A DNA stretch of 64,000 nucleotides, from NCBI GenBank assembly GCA_947170265.1, contig CAMVSV010000005.1, positions 30,634 through 94,633 of the forward strand, in the 5' to 3' direction. Every line of letters begins with the position of its first letter. Within the stretch, counting starts at the first letter, position 1. This DNA comes from an uncultured Prevotella sp. (GTDB lineage Bacteria; Bacteroidota; Bacteroidia; Bacteroidales; Bacteroidaceae). Below, in pieces: positions 8,981-17,022 of the stretch. The notes below the pieces were generated by a model. It was not told where the DNA came from. It did no database searches and saw only the letters and a program-made list of their open reading frames with translations. The position numbers and the translations under genes are program-made.

Positions 8981-10786
8981 ATGATGGACTCTCAAGACAA
9001 GACCCTTGAACAGGGAACCGTAGAAGAACAGCTCAACGCACCAACAGTAGAAAACAACGGCGAAGAAACAGCAGCCAACAAAAGCTATGCAACCAAAGCC
9101 GAAGTACTTACAAGACTGAAGGAGCTCGCACATGGCTATGAGACGCCCTCGAAAGCCGAGGTTGACCACTTGAAAACAGTTTTCTACAAACTACACATCC
9201 AACAGCGCGAAGCACAACAGAAGGAATTTCTTGAAAAAGGAGGCAATCCCGAGGAATACCAGGTGGTGCCTGACGCCGAAGAAGAGACCTTCAAGGCTGA
9301 GATGAGTCTTGTTAAAGAGAAAAGACAGAAAGCATTTATAGAGCAGGAAAAGGAAAAACAGGAAAACCTGCAGAAGAAGCTTGACATTATAGAAAAGGTA
9401 AAGGCTCTCGCTACCTCACCTGAAGAAGCCAACAAAGCTTATCAGGAATTCAAGCAGCTGCAACAGCAGTGGAAAGAAATAAAAGCAGTGCCCGCAGAGA
9501 AAGCCAACGAGCTGTGGAGAAGCTATCAGCTCTATGTGGAGCAGTTCTACGACCTTCTCAAACTCAATCACGAAGCTCGCGAATACGACTTCAAGAAAAA
9601 CCTTGAGATAAAGACCAGACTCTGCGAAGCCGCCGAGAAACTCGCCGACGAGCCTGACGTGATAAGCGCCTTCCACCAGCTGCAGGAGCTTCACCAGCAA
9701 TACCGCGAGGCTGGTCCAGTGGCTAAAGAGCTCAGAGAAGAGGTGTGGAGCCGTTTCAAGGCTGCTTCCACGGTCATAAACAAGCGCCACCAGCAGCACT
9801 TTGAGGAACTCAGGTCGCGCGAGGAAGACAACCTCGCCCGCAAGACTGCCCTATGCGAGAAAGTGGAAGCCATAGCAAAGGAGGAAAACAAAGGCACTGC
9901 CGACTGGGACAAGCACACCAAGGATATTATAGACATTCAGCAGGAGTGGAAAACCATAGGGTTTGCACCACAGAAGATGAACGTCAAGATCTTTGAACGC
10001 TTCCGCGCTGCATGCGACGATTTCTTCACACGCAAAGGAGAATACTTCAAGCAGATGAAAGAGCGCTTTGCCGAAAACGCAGAGAAGAAACAGAAACTTG
10101 TTGAACAGGCACAGGCTCTTGCCGACTCCACTGACTGGAAAGCTACCAGCGAGAAGCTCGTAAACCTTCAGAAAGAATGGAAGACCATTGGCATGGTACC
10201 GCGAAAGATGGGCGACCAGCTGTGGAACGACTTCCTTGCAGCCTGCAACAAATTCTTTGAGGCACGCAATGAAGCCACTGCCGGCACACGCAATGAAGAA
10301 AAAGAAAACCTAGGAAAGAAACGCAGCATAATAGAACAGCTCAAAGCCCTTGCCGAGGAAGCTGGTGAAGGTCTTCAGGAAAAGGTGCAGCAACTCACCG
10401 ACGAATACTCAAAGATTGGTCATGTGCCATTCAAGGAAAAAGACAAAGTCTACAAGGAATACCGCACCATTGTTGACAAGCTCTATAAAGACCTGCATAT
10501 CACCGCAGCCCGCAAACGCCTTGACAACTTCAAGAGCAACCTCAAACAGGTAGCTGAGCGCGGAGCCGGAGCCCTCGACAACGAGCGTACTCGCCTCATG
10601 CGTCGCTATGAGCAACTCAAGCAGGAAATCAACACTTATGAGAACAACATTGGCTTCCTTTCCGTATCGTCCAAGAAAGGCAACAGTCTCATCGATGAGA
10701 TGAACCGCAAGGTGCAGAAACTCAAGGATGACCTGCAGCTCACCCGCGAGAAGATAAAGGCAATAGATGCCGAGGAAACTGAATAA
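8981..10786 (+). CDS. DUF349 repeat coiled-coil protein
   Basis: Conserved Bacteroidetes protein of 601 aa made of about five tandem DUF349 units (roughly residues 145-210, 218-282, 297-358, 372-432 and 452-520). Each is a helical hairpin containing a WK.IG or similar core (QQQWKEIKAVP, QEWKTIGFAP, KEWKTIGMVP). A long C-terminal coiled coil follows (about 540-600). The N-terminal 40 residues are Glu/Asn-rich and probably disordered. There is no signal peptide, so it is presumably cytoplasmic. The start is one of two adjacent ATGs (8981 or 8984). It stands alone and tRNA-Val follows 76 nt downstream. The function of DUF349 proteins is not settled. Confidence 0.85.
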   Translation: MMDSQDKTLEQGTVEEQLNAPTVENNGEETAANKSYATKAEVLTRLKELAHGYETPSKAEVDHLKTVFYKLHIQQREAQQKEFLEKGGNPEEYQVVPDAEEETFKAEMSLVKEKRQKAFIEQEKEKQENLQKKLDIIEKVKALATSPEEANKAYQEFKQLQQQWKEIKAVPAEKANELWRSYQLYVEQFYDLLKLNHEAREYDFKKNLEIKTRLCEAAEKLADEPDVISAFHQLQELHQQYREAGPVAKELREEVWSRFKAASTVINKRHQQHFEELRSREEDNLARKTALCEKVEAIAKEENKGTADWDKHTKDIIDIQQEWKTIGFAPQKMNVKIFERFRAACDDFFTRKGEYFKQMKERFAENAEKKQKLVEQAQALADSTDWKATSEKLVNLQKEWKTIGMVPRKMGDQLWNDFLAACNKFFEARNEATAGTRNEEKENLGKKRSIIEQLKALAEEAGEGLQEKVQQLTDEYSKIGHVPFKEKDKVYKEYRTIVDKLYKDLHITAARKRLDNFKSNLKQVAERGAGALDNERTRLMRRYEQLKQEINTYENNIGFLSVSSKKGNSLIDEMNRKVQKLKDDLQLTREKIKAIDAEETE

Positions 10787-10819
10787 AATCTGGTAAAACG
10801 CAATAAAAATAAGGATTTA

Positions 10820-10851
10820 TTTGCGACAACCAAACTATTTGCATACCTTTG
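10820..10851 (+). promoter_or_regulatory. Promoter of tRNA-Val
   Basis: TTTG at 10820-10823 and TACCTTTG at 10844-10851, spaced 20 nt, are a near-ideal Bacteroidetes promoter starting just before the tRNA. Confidence 0.8.
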
Positions 10852-10862
10852 CATCAGCAAAC

Positions 10863-10937
10863 AGGGGCGTAGCTCAGCTGGTTTAGAGCGCTTCAGTCAC
10901 ATTGAAGAGGTCCCCGGTTCGAACCCGGGCGTCCCTA
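10863..10937 (+). tRNA. tRNA-Val (anticodon CAC)
   Basis: Full cloverleaf of 75 nt: acceptor AGGGGCG/CGTCCCT with one G-U pair, D arm GCTC/GAGC, anticodon stem CTTCA/TGAAG with loop GTCACAT giving CAC, and a T arm of five G-C pairs with TTCGAAC. The CCA end is not encoded. It has its own promoter and terminator. Confidence 0.97.
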
Positions 10938-10947
10938 CGCTGTTGCA

Positions 10948-10991
10948 ACAGAAAAGGCATCATGCACATCGCATGATGCCTTTTCTGTTTA
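10948..10991 (+). terminator. Terminator after tRNA-Val
   Basis: A perfect 18-bp stem (ACAGAAAAGGCATCATGC and complement, 10948-10965 with 10971-10988) has a 5-nt loop and a T-rich right arm. The following 380 nt, up to the tRNA-Gln terminator, hold two small hairpins (GCCGC-TTTA-GCGGC near 11031; CGCACT/AGTGCG near 11080) and a possible gene remnant at 11215-11361. Confidence 0.85.
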
Positions 10992-11214
10992 CATACAATC
11001 CGAATTATTACTCTCTTAATCTTCTAATCTGCCGCTTTAGCGGCGTAGTTGTTCTCAATCTCGGTTTTAATTGTATCCGCACTTAACGAGTGCGAGGATG
11101 ACTAAAATTGCAAGAATATAGTTCTCTGGCATAATAGTAAGGTTTAGATTGTTGTAGATGTTGCAACATATAAAGGATTATTATAGATTAGCTCGCTCTT
11201 TTTGGAAAAAATAT

Positions 11215-11361
11215 TCATGCTTCACCAATAATCTTCAGTCCGGCGGAATTGAAGGCATCTAAACCATTGAAGTCTTTCTCGGTATCGTCAACGATGAAGT
11301 TATGGAGTATACCAACCTCTTCCTCTACTAAACACATGTAGTGCTTAATACTTTCATGGAA
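11215..11361 (-). pseudogene. Possible 3' remnant of a protein-coding gene
   Basis: On the minus strand a short stretch reads with coding-like codon use, ending LDAFNSAGLKIIGEA and a stop, with IVDDTEKDF just before. It resembles the C-terminal end of a real protein, loosely recalling HAD-type DDxEKN motifs, but has no start codon or upstream body: further 5' the frame runs into the tRNA-Gln terminator and tRNA. The parent gene is not identified. It could also be chance. Confidence 0.2.
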
Positions 11362-11372
11362 ATAATAAGAAC

Positions 11373-11412
11373 AAAAAAAAACGTTGACCACATCTGTGTT
11401 CAACGGTTTTTC
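11373..11412 (-). terminator. Terminator after tRNA-Gln
   Basis: Read on the minus strand, AAAAACCGTTGA pairs with TCAACGTTTTT around a 12-nt loop, followed by a run of T. It begins 6 nt after the tRNA end. Confidence 0.8.
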
Positions 11413-11417
11413 TGCTG

Positions 11418-11488
11418 TTGGGGTACTCGGACTCGAACCAAGAATGACAGGACCAGAATCTGTAGTGTTACCATTACACCATACCCCA
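11418..11488 (-). tRNA. tRNA-Gln (anticodon CTG)
   Basis: A 71-nt cloverleaf: acceptor TGGGGTA/TACCCCA with discriminator A, anticodon loop TTCTGGT giving CTG, T loop TTCGAGT. The closing pair of the anticodon stem (31-39) is A-C, a mismatch. CCA is not encoded. Confidence 0.95.
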
Positions 11489-11527
11489 ATCATATTTCGC
11501 TATCAGCCTCCTGCTGAATTGCGGTTG

Positions 11528-11558
11528 CAAAGGTAAGGCTTTTTTGTTAACCACCAAA
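11528..11558 (-). promoter_or_regulatory. Promoter of tRNA-Gln
   Basis: On the minus strand TTTG (11555-11558) and TACCTTTG (11528-11535) are spaced 19 nt. Confidence 0.8.
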
Positions 11559-11608
11559 GAAAACATCCGATTTTTTCTAAAAAAATCTCAAATATAGGGT
11601 GTTTTATA

Positions 11609-11638
11609 TTGATATTAACCCAAATTCCACTAACTTTG
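11609..11638 (+). promoter_or_regulatory. Promoter of the rsfS-ftsH-cdsA operon
   Basis: TTG at 11609-11611 and TAACTTTG at 11631-11638, spaced 19 nt. The inferred start is about 37 nt before rsfS. Confidence 0.65.
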
Positions 11639-11680
11639 CAAGGCTTTAAGCACATAGGAATTACAAACAATACGACTTAA

Positions 11681-12040
11681 ATGAATAAAACGAAAAAACT
11701 GGTAGACACCATAGTTGAAGGAATACAGGAAAAGAAGGGACAAGACATCACAATAATCAACCTTGAGGGCATAGAAGGCGCCATTTGCAAATATTTCGTG
11801 ATATGCCAAGGCAGCTCACCCACGCAAGTGGAAGCCATTGCCGAATCGGTGGGCGACTACTGCCGCGAGAAGGAAAGCGAGAAACCCGCCCATGTAACAG
11901 GTCTGGAGAGTGCCTTGTGGGTGGCGATAGACTATGTCGACGTGATGGTTCACATATTCGTACCCGACATGCGTGCCTACTACGACCTTGAAAGTCTGTG
12001 GAAGGATGCTCCTCAGAAGAAAATTCTGGATGAAGGATAG
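11681..12040 (+). CDS. rsfS: Ribosome silencing factor RsfS (YbeB/Iojap)
   Basis: Binds ribosomal protein uL14 on the large subunit and blocks subunit joining under nutrient limitation. The single Oligomerisation/Iojap domain fills the 119 aa, with the family features DITIINLEG, YFVICQGSS, HVTGLESALWVAIDYVDVMVH and the YYDLESLWKDAP end. It is first in the conserved Bacteroidetes order rsfS-ftsH-cdsA, 81 nt before ftsH. Confidence 0.95.
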   Translation: MNKTKKLVDTIVEGIQEKKGQDITIINLEGIEGAICKYFVICQGSSPTQVEAIAESVGDYCREKESEKPAHVTGLESALWVAIDYVDVMVHIFVPDMRAYYDLESLWKDAPQKKILDEG

Positions 12041-12121
12041 GCTATCACCGACACCTATTTTTATTACACCCCTTTCCCCCACCCCCATATCAACAAGTAT
12101 CAAAACAACACTAATCCCATA

Positions 12122-14158
12122 ATGAACAAGCAAGACAACAGCAACCAGCCGAAGATGCCAAGGTTCAACATGAACTGGATCTACGCACTCGTAGCTATAT
12201 CGCTCGCCGTAGTGTTCTTTGCCGGAAACACAGGGTTGACAAAAAGCTCTGCCACGGTAACCAAAGACTATACCACCTTCCTCAGCTATGTGGAGAAAGG
12301 CTATGCTGCACGCGTGGTGATAAACAAGAAATCGAGCAGCCTCAGGATGTATGTCAAGACACAACACATACGCGACGTGTTCAAGGCTACCGCACAGCAG
12401 GTGGGCAGCCAGCCCTATGTGAAGGTTGACATTGGCTCCATCGACAACCTCGAGACATTCCTCGACTCTGCCATGAAGACAAAGAAAATAGGAAGCTACA
12501 GCTACGACAACCACAGCGAAGACACATGGACCGACATCCTCATAAGCATACTTCCATGGATATTGATAATAGGCTTCTGGCTGCTGATAATGAACCGCAT
12601 GGGCTCGGGCTCCGGTCCCGGAGGCGTGTTCAGCGTGGGCAAGTCAAAGGCAAAACTCTATGAGAAAGCCAACGACCTGGGCATAACCTTCAAGGACGTG
12701 GCAGGGCAAGCCGGGGCCAAGCAGGAAGTGCAGGAGATTGTGGAATTCCTAAAGAATCCGCAGAAATACACCGACCTCGGAGGAAAGATACCCAAAGGAG
12801 CACTCCTCGTGGGACCTCCGGGAACAGGCAAGACCCTCCTTGCCAAGGCTGTGGCAGGCGAGGCTGGAGTGCCGTTCTTCTCTATGAGCGGAAGCGACTT
12901 CGTCGAGATGTTCGTAGGTGTGGGAGCCAGCCGAGTACGCGACGTGTTCCGCCAGGCAAAGGAAAAGTCACCCTGCATAATCTTCATCGACGAGATTGAC
13001 GCCGTGGGACGGGCGCGTTCAAAAAATCCCGCCATGGGAGGCAATGACGAGCGCGAGAACACCCTCAATGCGCTGCTCACCGAGATGGACGGCTTCGGCA
13101 CCAACAGCGGAGTGATAGTGCTCGCAGCTACCAACCGTGTTGACATGCTCGATTCGGCATTGCTCAGGGCCGGACGCTTTGATCGCCAGATACATGTAGA
13201 CCTGCCCGACCTGAGCGAGAGAAAAGCCATTTTCAACGTTCACCTCAAAGGAAAGAAAATAGACGACACCGTTGACGTAGACCTGCTCTCACGACAGACA
13301 CCCGGCTTCTCTGGAGCCGACATTGCCAATGTGTGCAACGAGGCAGCACTCATCGCTGCACGTCACGACTCCAAGGCTATTGGCAAGCAGGACTTCCTCG
13401 ATGCCGTTGACCGCATCATTGGCGGACTTGAGAAGAAAACCAAGGTGATGACTGCCGAAGAGAAACGCTCCATAGCACTCCACGAGGCAGGACACGCCAC
13501 CATATCGTGGTTCTGCCAATATGCCAACCCGCTCATCAAGGTCACCATTGTACCGCGCGGACAAGCACTCGGTGCCGCATGGTATCTGCCCGAAGAGCGA
13601 CAGATTACCACCAAGGAGCAGATGCTCGACGAAATGTGTGCATTGCTCGGTGGCAGGGCGGCAGAAGAACTGTTCACCGGACATATCTCCACCGGAGCCA
13701 TGAACGACCTTGAGCGAGCCACCAAGAGTGCATTCGGAATGATTGCCTATGCTGGCATGAGCGACAAGCTGCCGAACATCTGCTACTACAACAACCAGGA
13801 ATACCAGTTCCAACGCCCCTACTCCGAAACCACAGCCAAGCTCATCGACGACGAGGTACTCTCAATGATAAACCAACAATACGAACGTGCCAAGCAAATA
13901 CTCACCCAGCACAAGGAAGGCCACAACCAACTGGCAGAGTTGCTCATCTCAAGGGAGGTCATCTTTGCAGAAGACGTGGAGCGTATCTTCGGAAAACGCC
14001 CGTGGGTCAGCCGCTCGCAGGAAATAATGGAAGCCAATGAACTGGCGCAGCAGGATGAGACACAGCAACAAGACGATGCTGACACACCACGTCTGGAGGA
14101 CATGCCCGACGAGGTGAAAGCCGCACAGGAAGAATACGAGAAAGGAGGCAAGCAATGA
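12122..14158 (+). CDS. ftsH: ATP-dependent zinc metalloprotease FtsH
   Basis: Membrane-anchored AAA+ protease that degrades misfolded membrane proteins and regulatory substrates. Of 678 aa: membrane helices near 17-35 and 138-160 enclose a periplasmic domain; the AAA module has Walker A GPPGTGKT (231-238), Walker B IIFIDEIDA and the second region of homology ALLRAGRFDRQ; the M41 peptidase has zinc motif HEAGH (454-458). The last 40 residues are acidic and Gln-rich. Its stop overlaps the cdsA start (ATGA), indicating translational coupling. Confidence 0.98.
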   Translation: MNKQDNSNQPKMPRFNMNWIYALVAISLAVVFFAGNTGLTKSSATVTKDYTTFLSYVEKGYAARVVINKKSSSLRMYVKTQHIRDVFKATAQQVGSQPYVKVDIGSIDNLETFLDSAMKTKKIGSYSYDNHSEDTWTDILISILPWILIIGFWLLIMNRMGSGSGPGGVFSVGKSKAKLYEKANDLGITFKDVAGQAGAKQEVQEIVEFLKNPQKYTDLGGKIPKGALLVGPPGTGKTLLAKAVAGEAGVPFFSMSGSDFVEMFVGVGASRVRDVFRQAKEKSPCIIFIDEIDAVGRARSKNPAMGGNDERENTLNALLTEMDGFGTNSGVIVLAATNRVDMLDSALLRAGRFDRQIHVDLPDLSERKAIFNVHLKGKKIDDTVDVDLLSRQTPGFSGADIANVCNEAALIAARHDSKAIGKQDFLDAVDRIIGGLEKKTKVMTAEEKRSIALHEAGHATISWFCQYANPLIKVTIVPRGQALGAAWYLPEERQITTKEQMLDEMCALLGGRAAEELFTGHISTGAMNDLERATKSAFGMIAYAGMSDKLPNICYYNNQEYQFQRPYSETTAKLIDDEVLSMINQQYERAKQILTQHKEGHNQLAELLISREVIFAEDVERIFGKRPWVSRSQEIMEANELAQQDETQQQDDADTPRLEDMPDEVKAAQEEYEKGGKQ

Positions 14159-15024
14159 AAAACCTCATCACACGAACTATTTTCGGCATTCTCTTCGTGG
14201 TAGTGATGGTAGGCGGCATGGTATGGCGCCCCGACACCTTCATACTGCTCTTCGCCGTAATCACCGGCATGACAGTATGGGAGTTCACATCACTGTTGAA
14301 CCAGCGCAAGGACATACAGGTGAACCGTTTCATCTCAACCGTTGCAGCTGTATACCTCCACCTGGCTACGGCAGCATGGTGCGTAGGAATGGCTGATGGC
14401 TTCATAGCCTATGTGCCCTATGTCATCACCATGGTCTACCTCCTCGTGAGCGAGCTCTACCTCAAGCAGCCCAACCCCATTGCCAACTGGGCATGCACCA
14501 TGCTCGCACAGATGTACATTGCCATGCCCTTCGCCATGGTCAACATTCTTGCATTCCGCATTAACAACACAGGAGAGCCTGCCTACAACTGGATGCTCCC
14601 GCTGAGCATTTTCATCTTCCTGTGGACAAATGACACCGGAGCCTACTGCACAGGTTCTCTGTTCGGAAAGCATAAGCTCTTTCCGCGTGTCAGCCCGGGC
14701 AAGAGCTGGGAAGGAAGCATAGGAGGAGCCATACTCGTGGTGGCGGCAGCAGCGGCTATTGCGTGGTTCGACAACGTTGAGGTAGCCGACAAGGACATGC
14801 CCCCAGCCCTTCTCTCCACGGCTGTTTGGATTGGACTGGGACTGGTGGTCGTAGTGTTTGGCACATGGGGCGACCTTGTGGAGAGCCTTTTCAAACGCAC
14901 CCTCGGCATCAAGGACAGCGGCAATATCCTGCCTGGACACGGCGGCATGCTCGACCGCTTCGACTCGTCACTTCTCGCCATACCCATGGCTGTGGTATAT
15001 CTCTACACCATATCGCTGTTGTAA
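14155..15024 (+). CDS. cdsA: Phosphatidate cytidylyltransferase CdsA
   Basis: Makes CDP-diacylglycerol from phosphatidate and CTP, the branch point for phosphatidylethanolamine and cardiolipin. The 289-aa polytopic membrane protein carries the CdsA signature near the C-terminus (SLFKRTLGIKDSG followed by HGGMLDRFDS). The start overlaps ftsH by 4 nt and is preceded by AAAGGAGG, an unusually strong Shine-Dalgarno for this phylum, which supports coupled or independent initiation. A bidirectional terminator follows. Confidence 0.97.
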   Translation: MKNLITRTIFGILFVVVMVGGMVWRPDTFILLFAVITGMTVWEFTSLLNQRKDIQVNRFISTVAAVYLHLATAAWCVGMADGFIAYVPYVITMVYLLVSELYLKQPNPIANWACTMLAQMYIAMPFAMVNILAFRINNTGEPAYNWMLPLSIFIFLWTNDTGAYCTGSLFGKHKLFPRVSPGKSWEGSIGGAILVVAAAAAIAWFDNVEVADKDMPPALLSTAVWIGLGLVVVVFGTWGDLVESLFKRTLGIKDSGNILPGHGGMLDRFDSSLLAIPMAVVYLYTISLL

Positions 15025-15036
15025 CCCACAATACAC

Positions 15037-15073
15037 AAACAGCCGCCTGCACCATCGTGCAAGCGGCTGTTTG
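15037..15073. terminator. Bidirectional terminator between cdsA and the nitroreductase gene
   Basis: AAACAGCCGC pairs with GCGGCTGTTT, continued by TGCAC/GTGCA across a one-base bulge. It lies between converging genes. The arm sequence resembles the hairpins at 3524, 54068 and 63602. Confidence 0.8.
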
Positions 15074-15092
15074 TCATTCCAACCTACTTCTG

Positions 15093-15590
15093 TCACCACA
15101 GAATGTCAGCCATATCCTTACGCTTCTTTGCCTTGGGTTCATCGGCAGCATAGCCGAGGGGTATGAGCACCGAAGCCTCCTCACCGTCGGCAAGCGAGAA
15201 AGCCTCCTCGCATTTCCGGGCATCGAAGTTGCACACCCAGCAAGAGCCAAGCCCCTGCTCCGCAGCAGCGAGACATAGATGTTCCACGGCAATGGCAATG
15301 TCTATGTTGCCATGATGTTTGCCGTCGGCTCTCACCCACTCTTCGTCATGCAGCACCGAGGCTATAACCACTACAGGTGCCGAGGCAAACCATTCGCGGT
15401 CGTAACAGCTGTTGAGTTTCCTACGGTCGTCATCGCTGCTTACTATGCGAAATCTCCACGGCTGGCGGTTGACAGCCGACGGAGACATTCTCACACATTC
15501 CATAATATAGTCGAGCTTCTCCTGCTCAACACTCTTCGGCATATAGCTCCTGCAGCTATATCTTCTTTTTGTAAGTTCCAAGAAATCCAT
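15093..15590 (-). CDS. Nitroreductase-family FMN oxidoreductase
   Basis: Compact (165 aa) NADPH/FMN-dependent oxidoreductase of the nitroreductase superfamily. The N-terminal RRYSCRSY and the SAVNRQPWRF motif contribute to FMN binding, and the GLGSCWVCNF segment and IPLGYAADEP near the end are typical of the family. Short members of this type act on diverse nitro or quinone compounds, and the substrate cannot be read. It is monocistronic, with a -7 box TAACTTTG on the minus strand near 15616-15624 and the shared terminator at 15037. Confidence 0.88.
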   Translation of the reverse strand: MDFLELTKRRYSCRSYMPKSVEQEKLDYIMECVRMSPSAVNRQPWRFRIVSSDDDRRKLNSCYDREWFASAPVVVIASVLHDEEWVRADGKHHGNIDIAIAVEHLCLAAAEQGLGSCWVCNFDARKCEEAFSLADGEEASVLIPLGYAADEPKAKKRKDMADILW

Positions 15591-15709
15591 TCTATCTGAG
15601 ATTTATTTTATTACCGTGCAAAGTTAGCAATTTTCAGACAAAAGCAACCATCACGCAAATCATAAGGACTATTTTCTTTTCCATCTTCTCATAATTGAAG
15701 ATTAATTCG

Positions 15710-15770
15710 TAATTTTGCGCCCTGAAAAAGAACCGCAATGCCTATACTCATTGCCATCACAACAAGGTAA
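15710..15770 (+). promoter_or_regulatory. Leader of the HAD phosphatase gene with -7 box and abutting mini-ORF
   Basis: TAATTTTG lies at 15710-15717. A 10-codon frame, MPILIAITTR, occupies 15738-15770 and its stop directly abuts the HAD start codon (TAAATG). It could be a leader peptide or chance; an AAGG at its end would also serve the HAD start. Confidence 0.35.
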
Positions 15771-16559
15771 ATGAACAACAAATACGCACTATTCTTCGAC
15801 ATCGACGGAACACTCGTGAGCTTCAACACCCACCAGATACCGCCATCAACAATATTCGCACTCACACAAGCCAAAGCCAACGGCCACAAGGTGTTCATAT
15901 CAACGGGAAGACCACCCATCATCATGAACAACCTCGGGGCTATAGAACATCTCATCGACGGATATGTGACCATCAACGGTGCCCTGTGCTATATTGGAGA
16001 CCAGACCATACTGAGCCGAGACATTCCAAGAGACGTGGTAGACTTCATCGTGGAAGATTCGCTATCCCACAACCACTCACTCTTCGTAGTGGGAGAGAAA
16101 GACATGGCTGCCGTTGATCCGCATGGAGAGATTGCGACCATCTTCGGTGAGGGATTGGGCATAAAGAACCTCAACATGGCGAAACCTCTGAATGAGGTGC
16201 TGAAGCAACGCATATTCCAGCTCACGCCCTTCTTCAACGAAGAATATGAAAGCAAGCTTGCCGGTCGCATACACAACTGCACCTTCGCACGATGGCATCC
16301 CGACTTCATTGACATAACCGCCAAGGGAGCCGACAAAGGTGAAGGCATTCTCGCCATAGCCCGACACATGGGACTGGACCGCCAACAAACCATAGCCTTC
16401 GGCGACGGTGGCAACGACGTGGCAATGATTGAGACCGCCGGCATCGGCATCGCCATGGGCAATGCCTTCGACGTGGCAAAGAATGCTGCCGACTACATCA
16501 CCACCAGCGTCGACGACGATGGCATACTCAATGCCATGCGACATTTCAAACTAATATAA
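15771..16559 (+). CDS. Cof-type HAD-IIB hydrolase (sugar-phosphate phosphatase-like)
   Basis: Cytoplasmic Mg2+-dependent phosphatase of the Cof/YidA group, probably acting on sugar phosphates or FMN/PLP-like substrates. Of 262 aa: motif I DIDGT with Asp10 and Asp12, motif II STGRP, an alpha/beta cap in the middle, Lys in the KGADKGEG region, and motif IV FGDGGNDVAM followed by GIAMGNA. The length is typical. The DUF4250 gene begins 11 nt later, so the four genes to 17553 may be one transcript. Confidence 0.9.
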   Translation: MNNKYALFFDIDGTLVSFNTHQIPPSTIFALTQAKANGHKVFISTGRPPIIMNNLGAIEHLIDGYVTINGALCYIGDQTILSRDIPRDVVDFIVEDSLSHNHSLFVVGEKDMAAVDPHGEIATIFGEGLGIKNLNMAKPLNEVLKQRIFQLTPFFNEEYESKLAGRIHNCTFARWHPDFIDITAKGADKGEGILAIARHMGLDRQQTIAFGDGGNDVAMIETAGIGIAMGNAFDVAKNAADYITTSVDDDGILNAMRHFKLI

Positions 16560-16570
16560 CGATAAAGCTC

Positions 16571-16777
16571 ATGGACTATCTGCCAAAAGACCCAGCCATA
16601 CTTGTTTCCAGCGTCAACATGCTTCTCAGAGACGAGGAGTTTGACTCTCTCGAAGCCTTGTGCTACAACTTCGGGACAGAGCCGGAAGACATAAAGAACT
16701 ACCTGCATGGACACGGTTTTGTGTATAGCGAGAAGCAGAAGCAGTTCCGTCCCATAGGCTACGACAAACAAAGATGA
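16571..16777 (+). CDS. DUF4250 domain protein
   Basis: A 68-aa cytoplasmic protein matching the DUF4250 pattern: MDYLPKDPAILVSSVNMLLRD, then a small helix-turn segment ending in an aromatic/basic tail. The family is common in gut Firmicutes and Bacteroidetes but uncharacterised. It overlaps the next gene by 4 nt (ATGA), so the two are translationally coupled. Confidence 0.8.
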   Translation: MDYLPKDPAILVSSVNMLLRDEEFDSLEALCYNFGTEPEDIKNYLHGHGFVYSEKQKQFRPIGYDKQR

Positions 16778-17019
16778 TAACGAAAGACAGCATTGAAACA
16801 GCCTACAGCTTCCTGCATCAGAAGCGGAGGATATATGTACATTCCACTCTCTCATGGCAACGCGACGACATTGAGATGGCTATTGCCGACTATGCCAACG
16901 AGATGAGCCCGGAGCTGCTCAGCGTCTTAGCCAAAGGCAAGGACGACTTCCTGCGCGACCACAAACGCTTTCAGGAAGACATTACCGAGGCTGTTGACAT
17001 GCTTGAACAAATGTTGTAA
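16774..17019 (+). CDS. Conserved hypothetical protein (81 aa)
   Basis: Not recognised. It is an all-helical-looking, soluble acidic protein (YSFLHQKRRIYVHST, then DDIEMAIADYANEM) without signal peptide or membrane segment. Its start overlaps the DUF4250 gene and its stop is 3 nt before the next gene, which argues that it is real and part of the same operon. Confidence 0.7.
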   Translation: MITKDSIETAYSFLHQKRRIYVHSTLSWQRDDIEMAIADYANEMSPELLSVLAKGKDDFLRDHKRFQEDITEAVDMLEQML

Positions 17020-17022
17020 GAA

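Noticed and set aside
11362..11493. The N-terminal half of a minus-strand frame, 11215-11493, as a protein
   Set aside because: It runs through the tRNA-Gln gene and its terminator; the translated text is that of the tRNA.
15038..15278. Plus-strand frames overlapping the cdsA end and the nitroreductase
   Set aside because: They cross the bidirectional terminator and are antisense to a recognisable flavoprotein.
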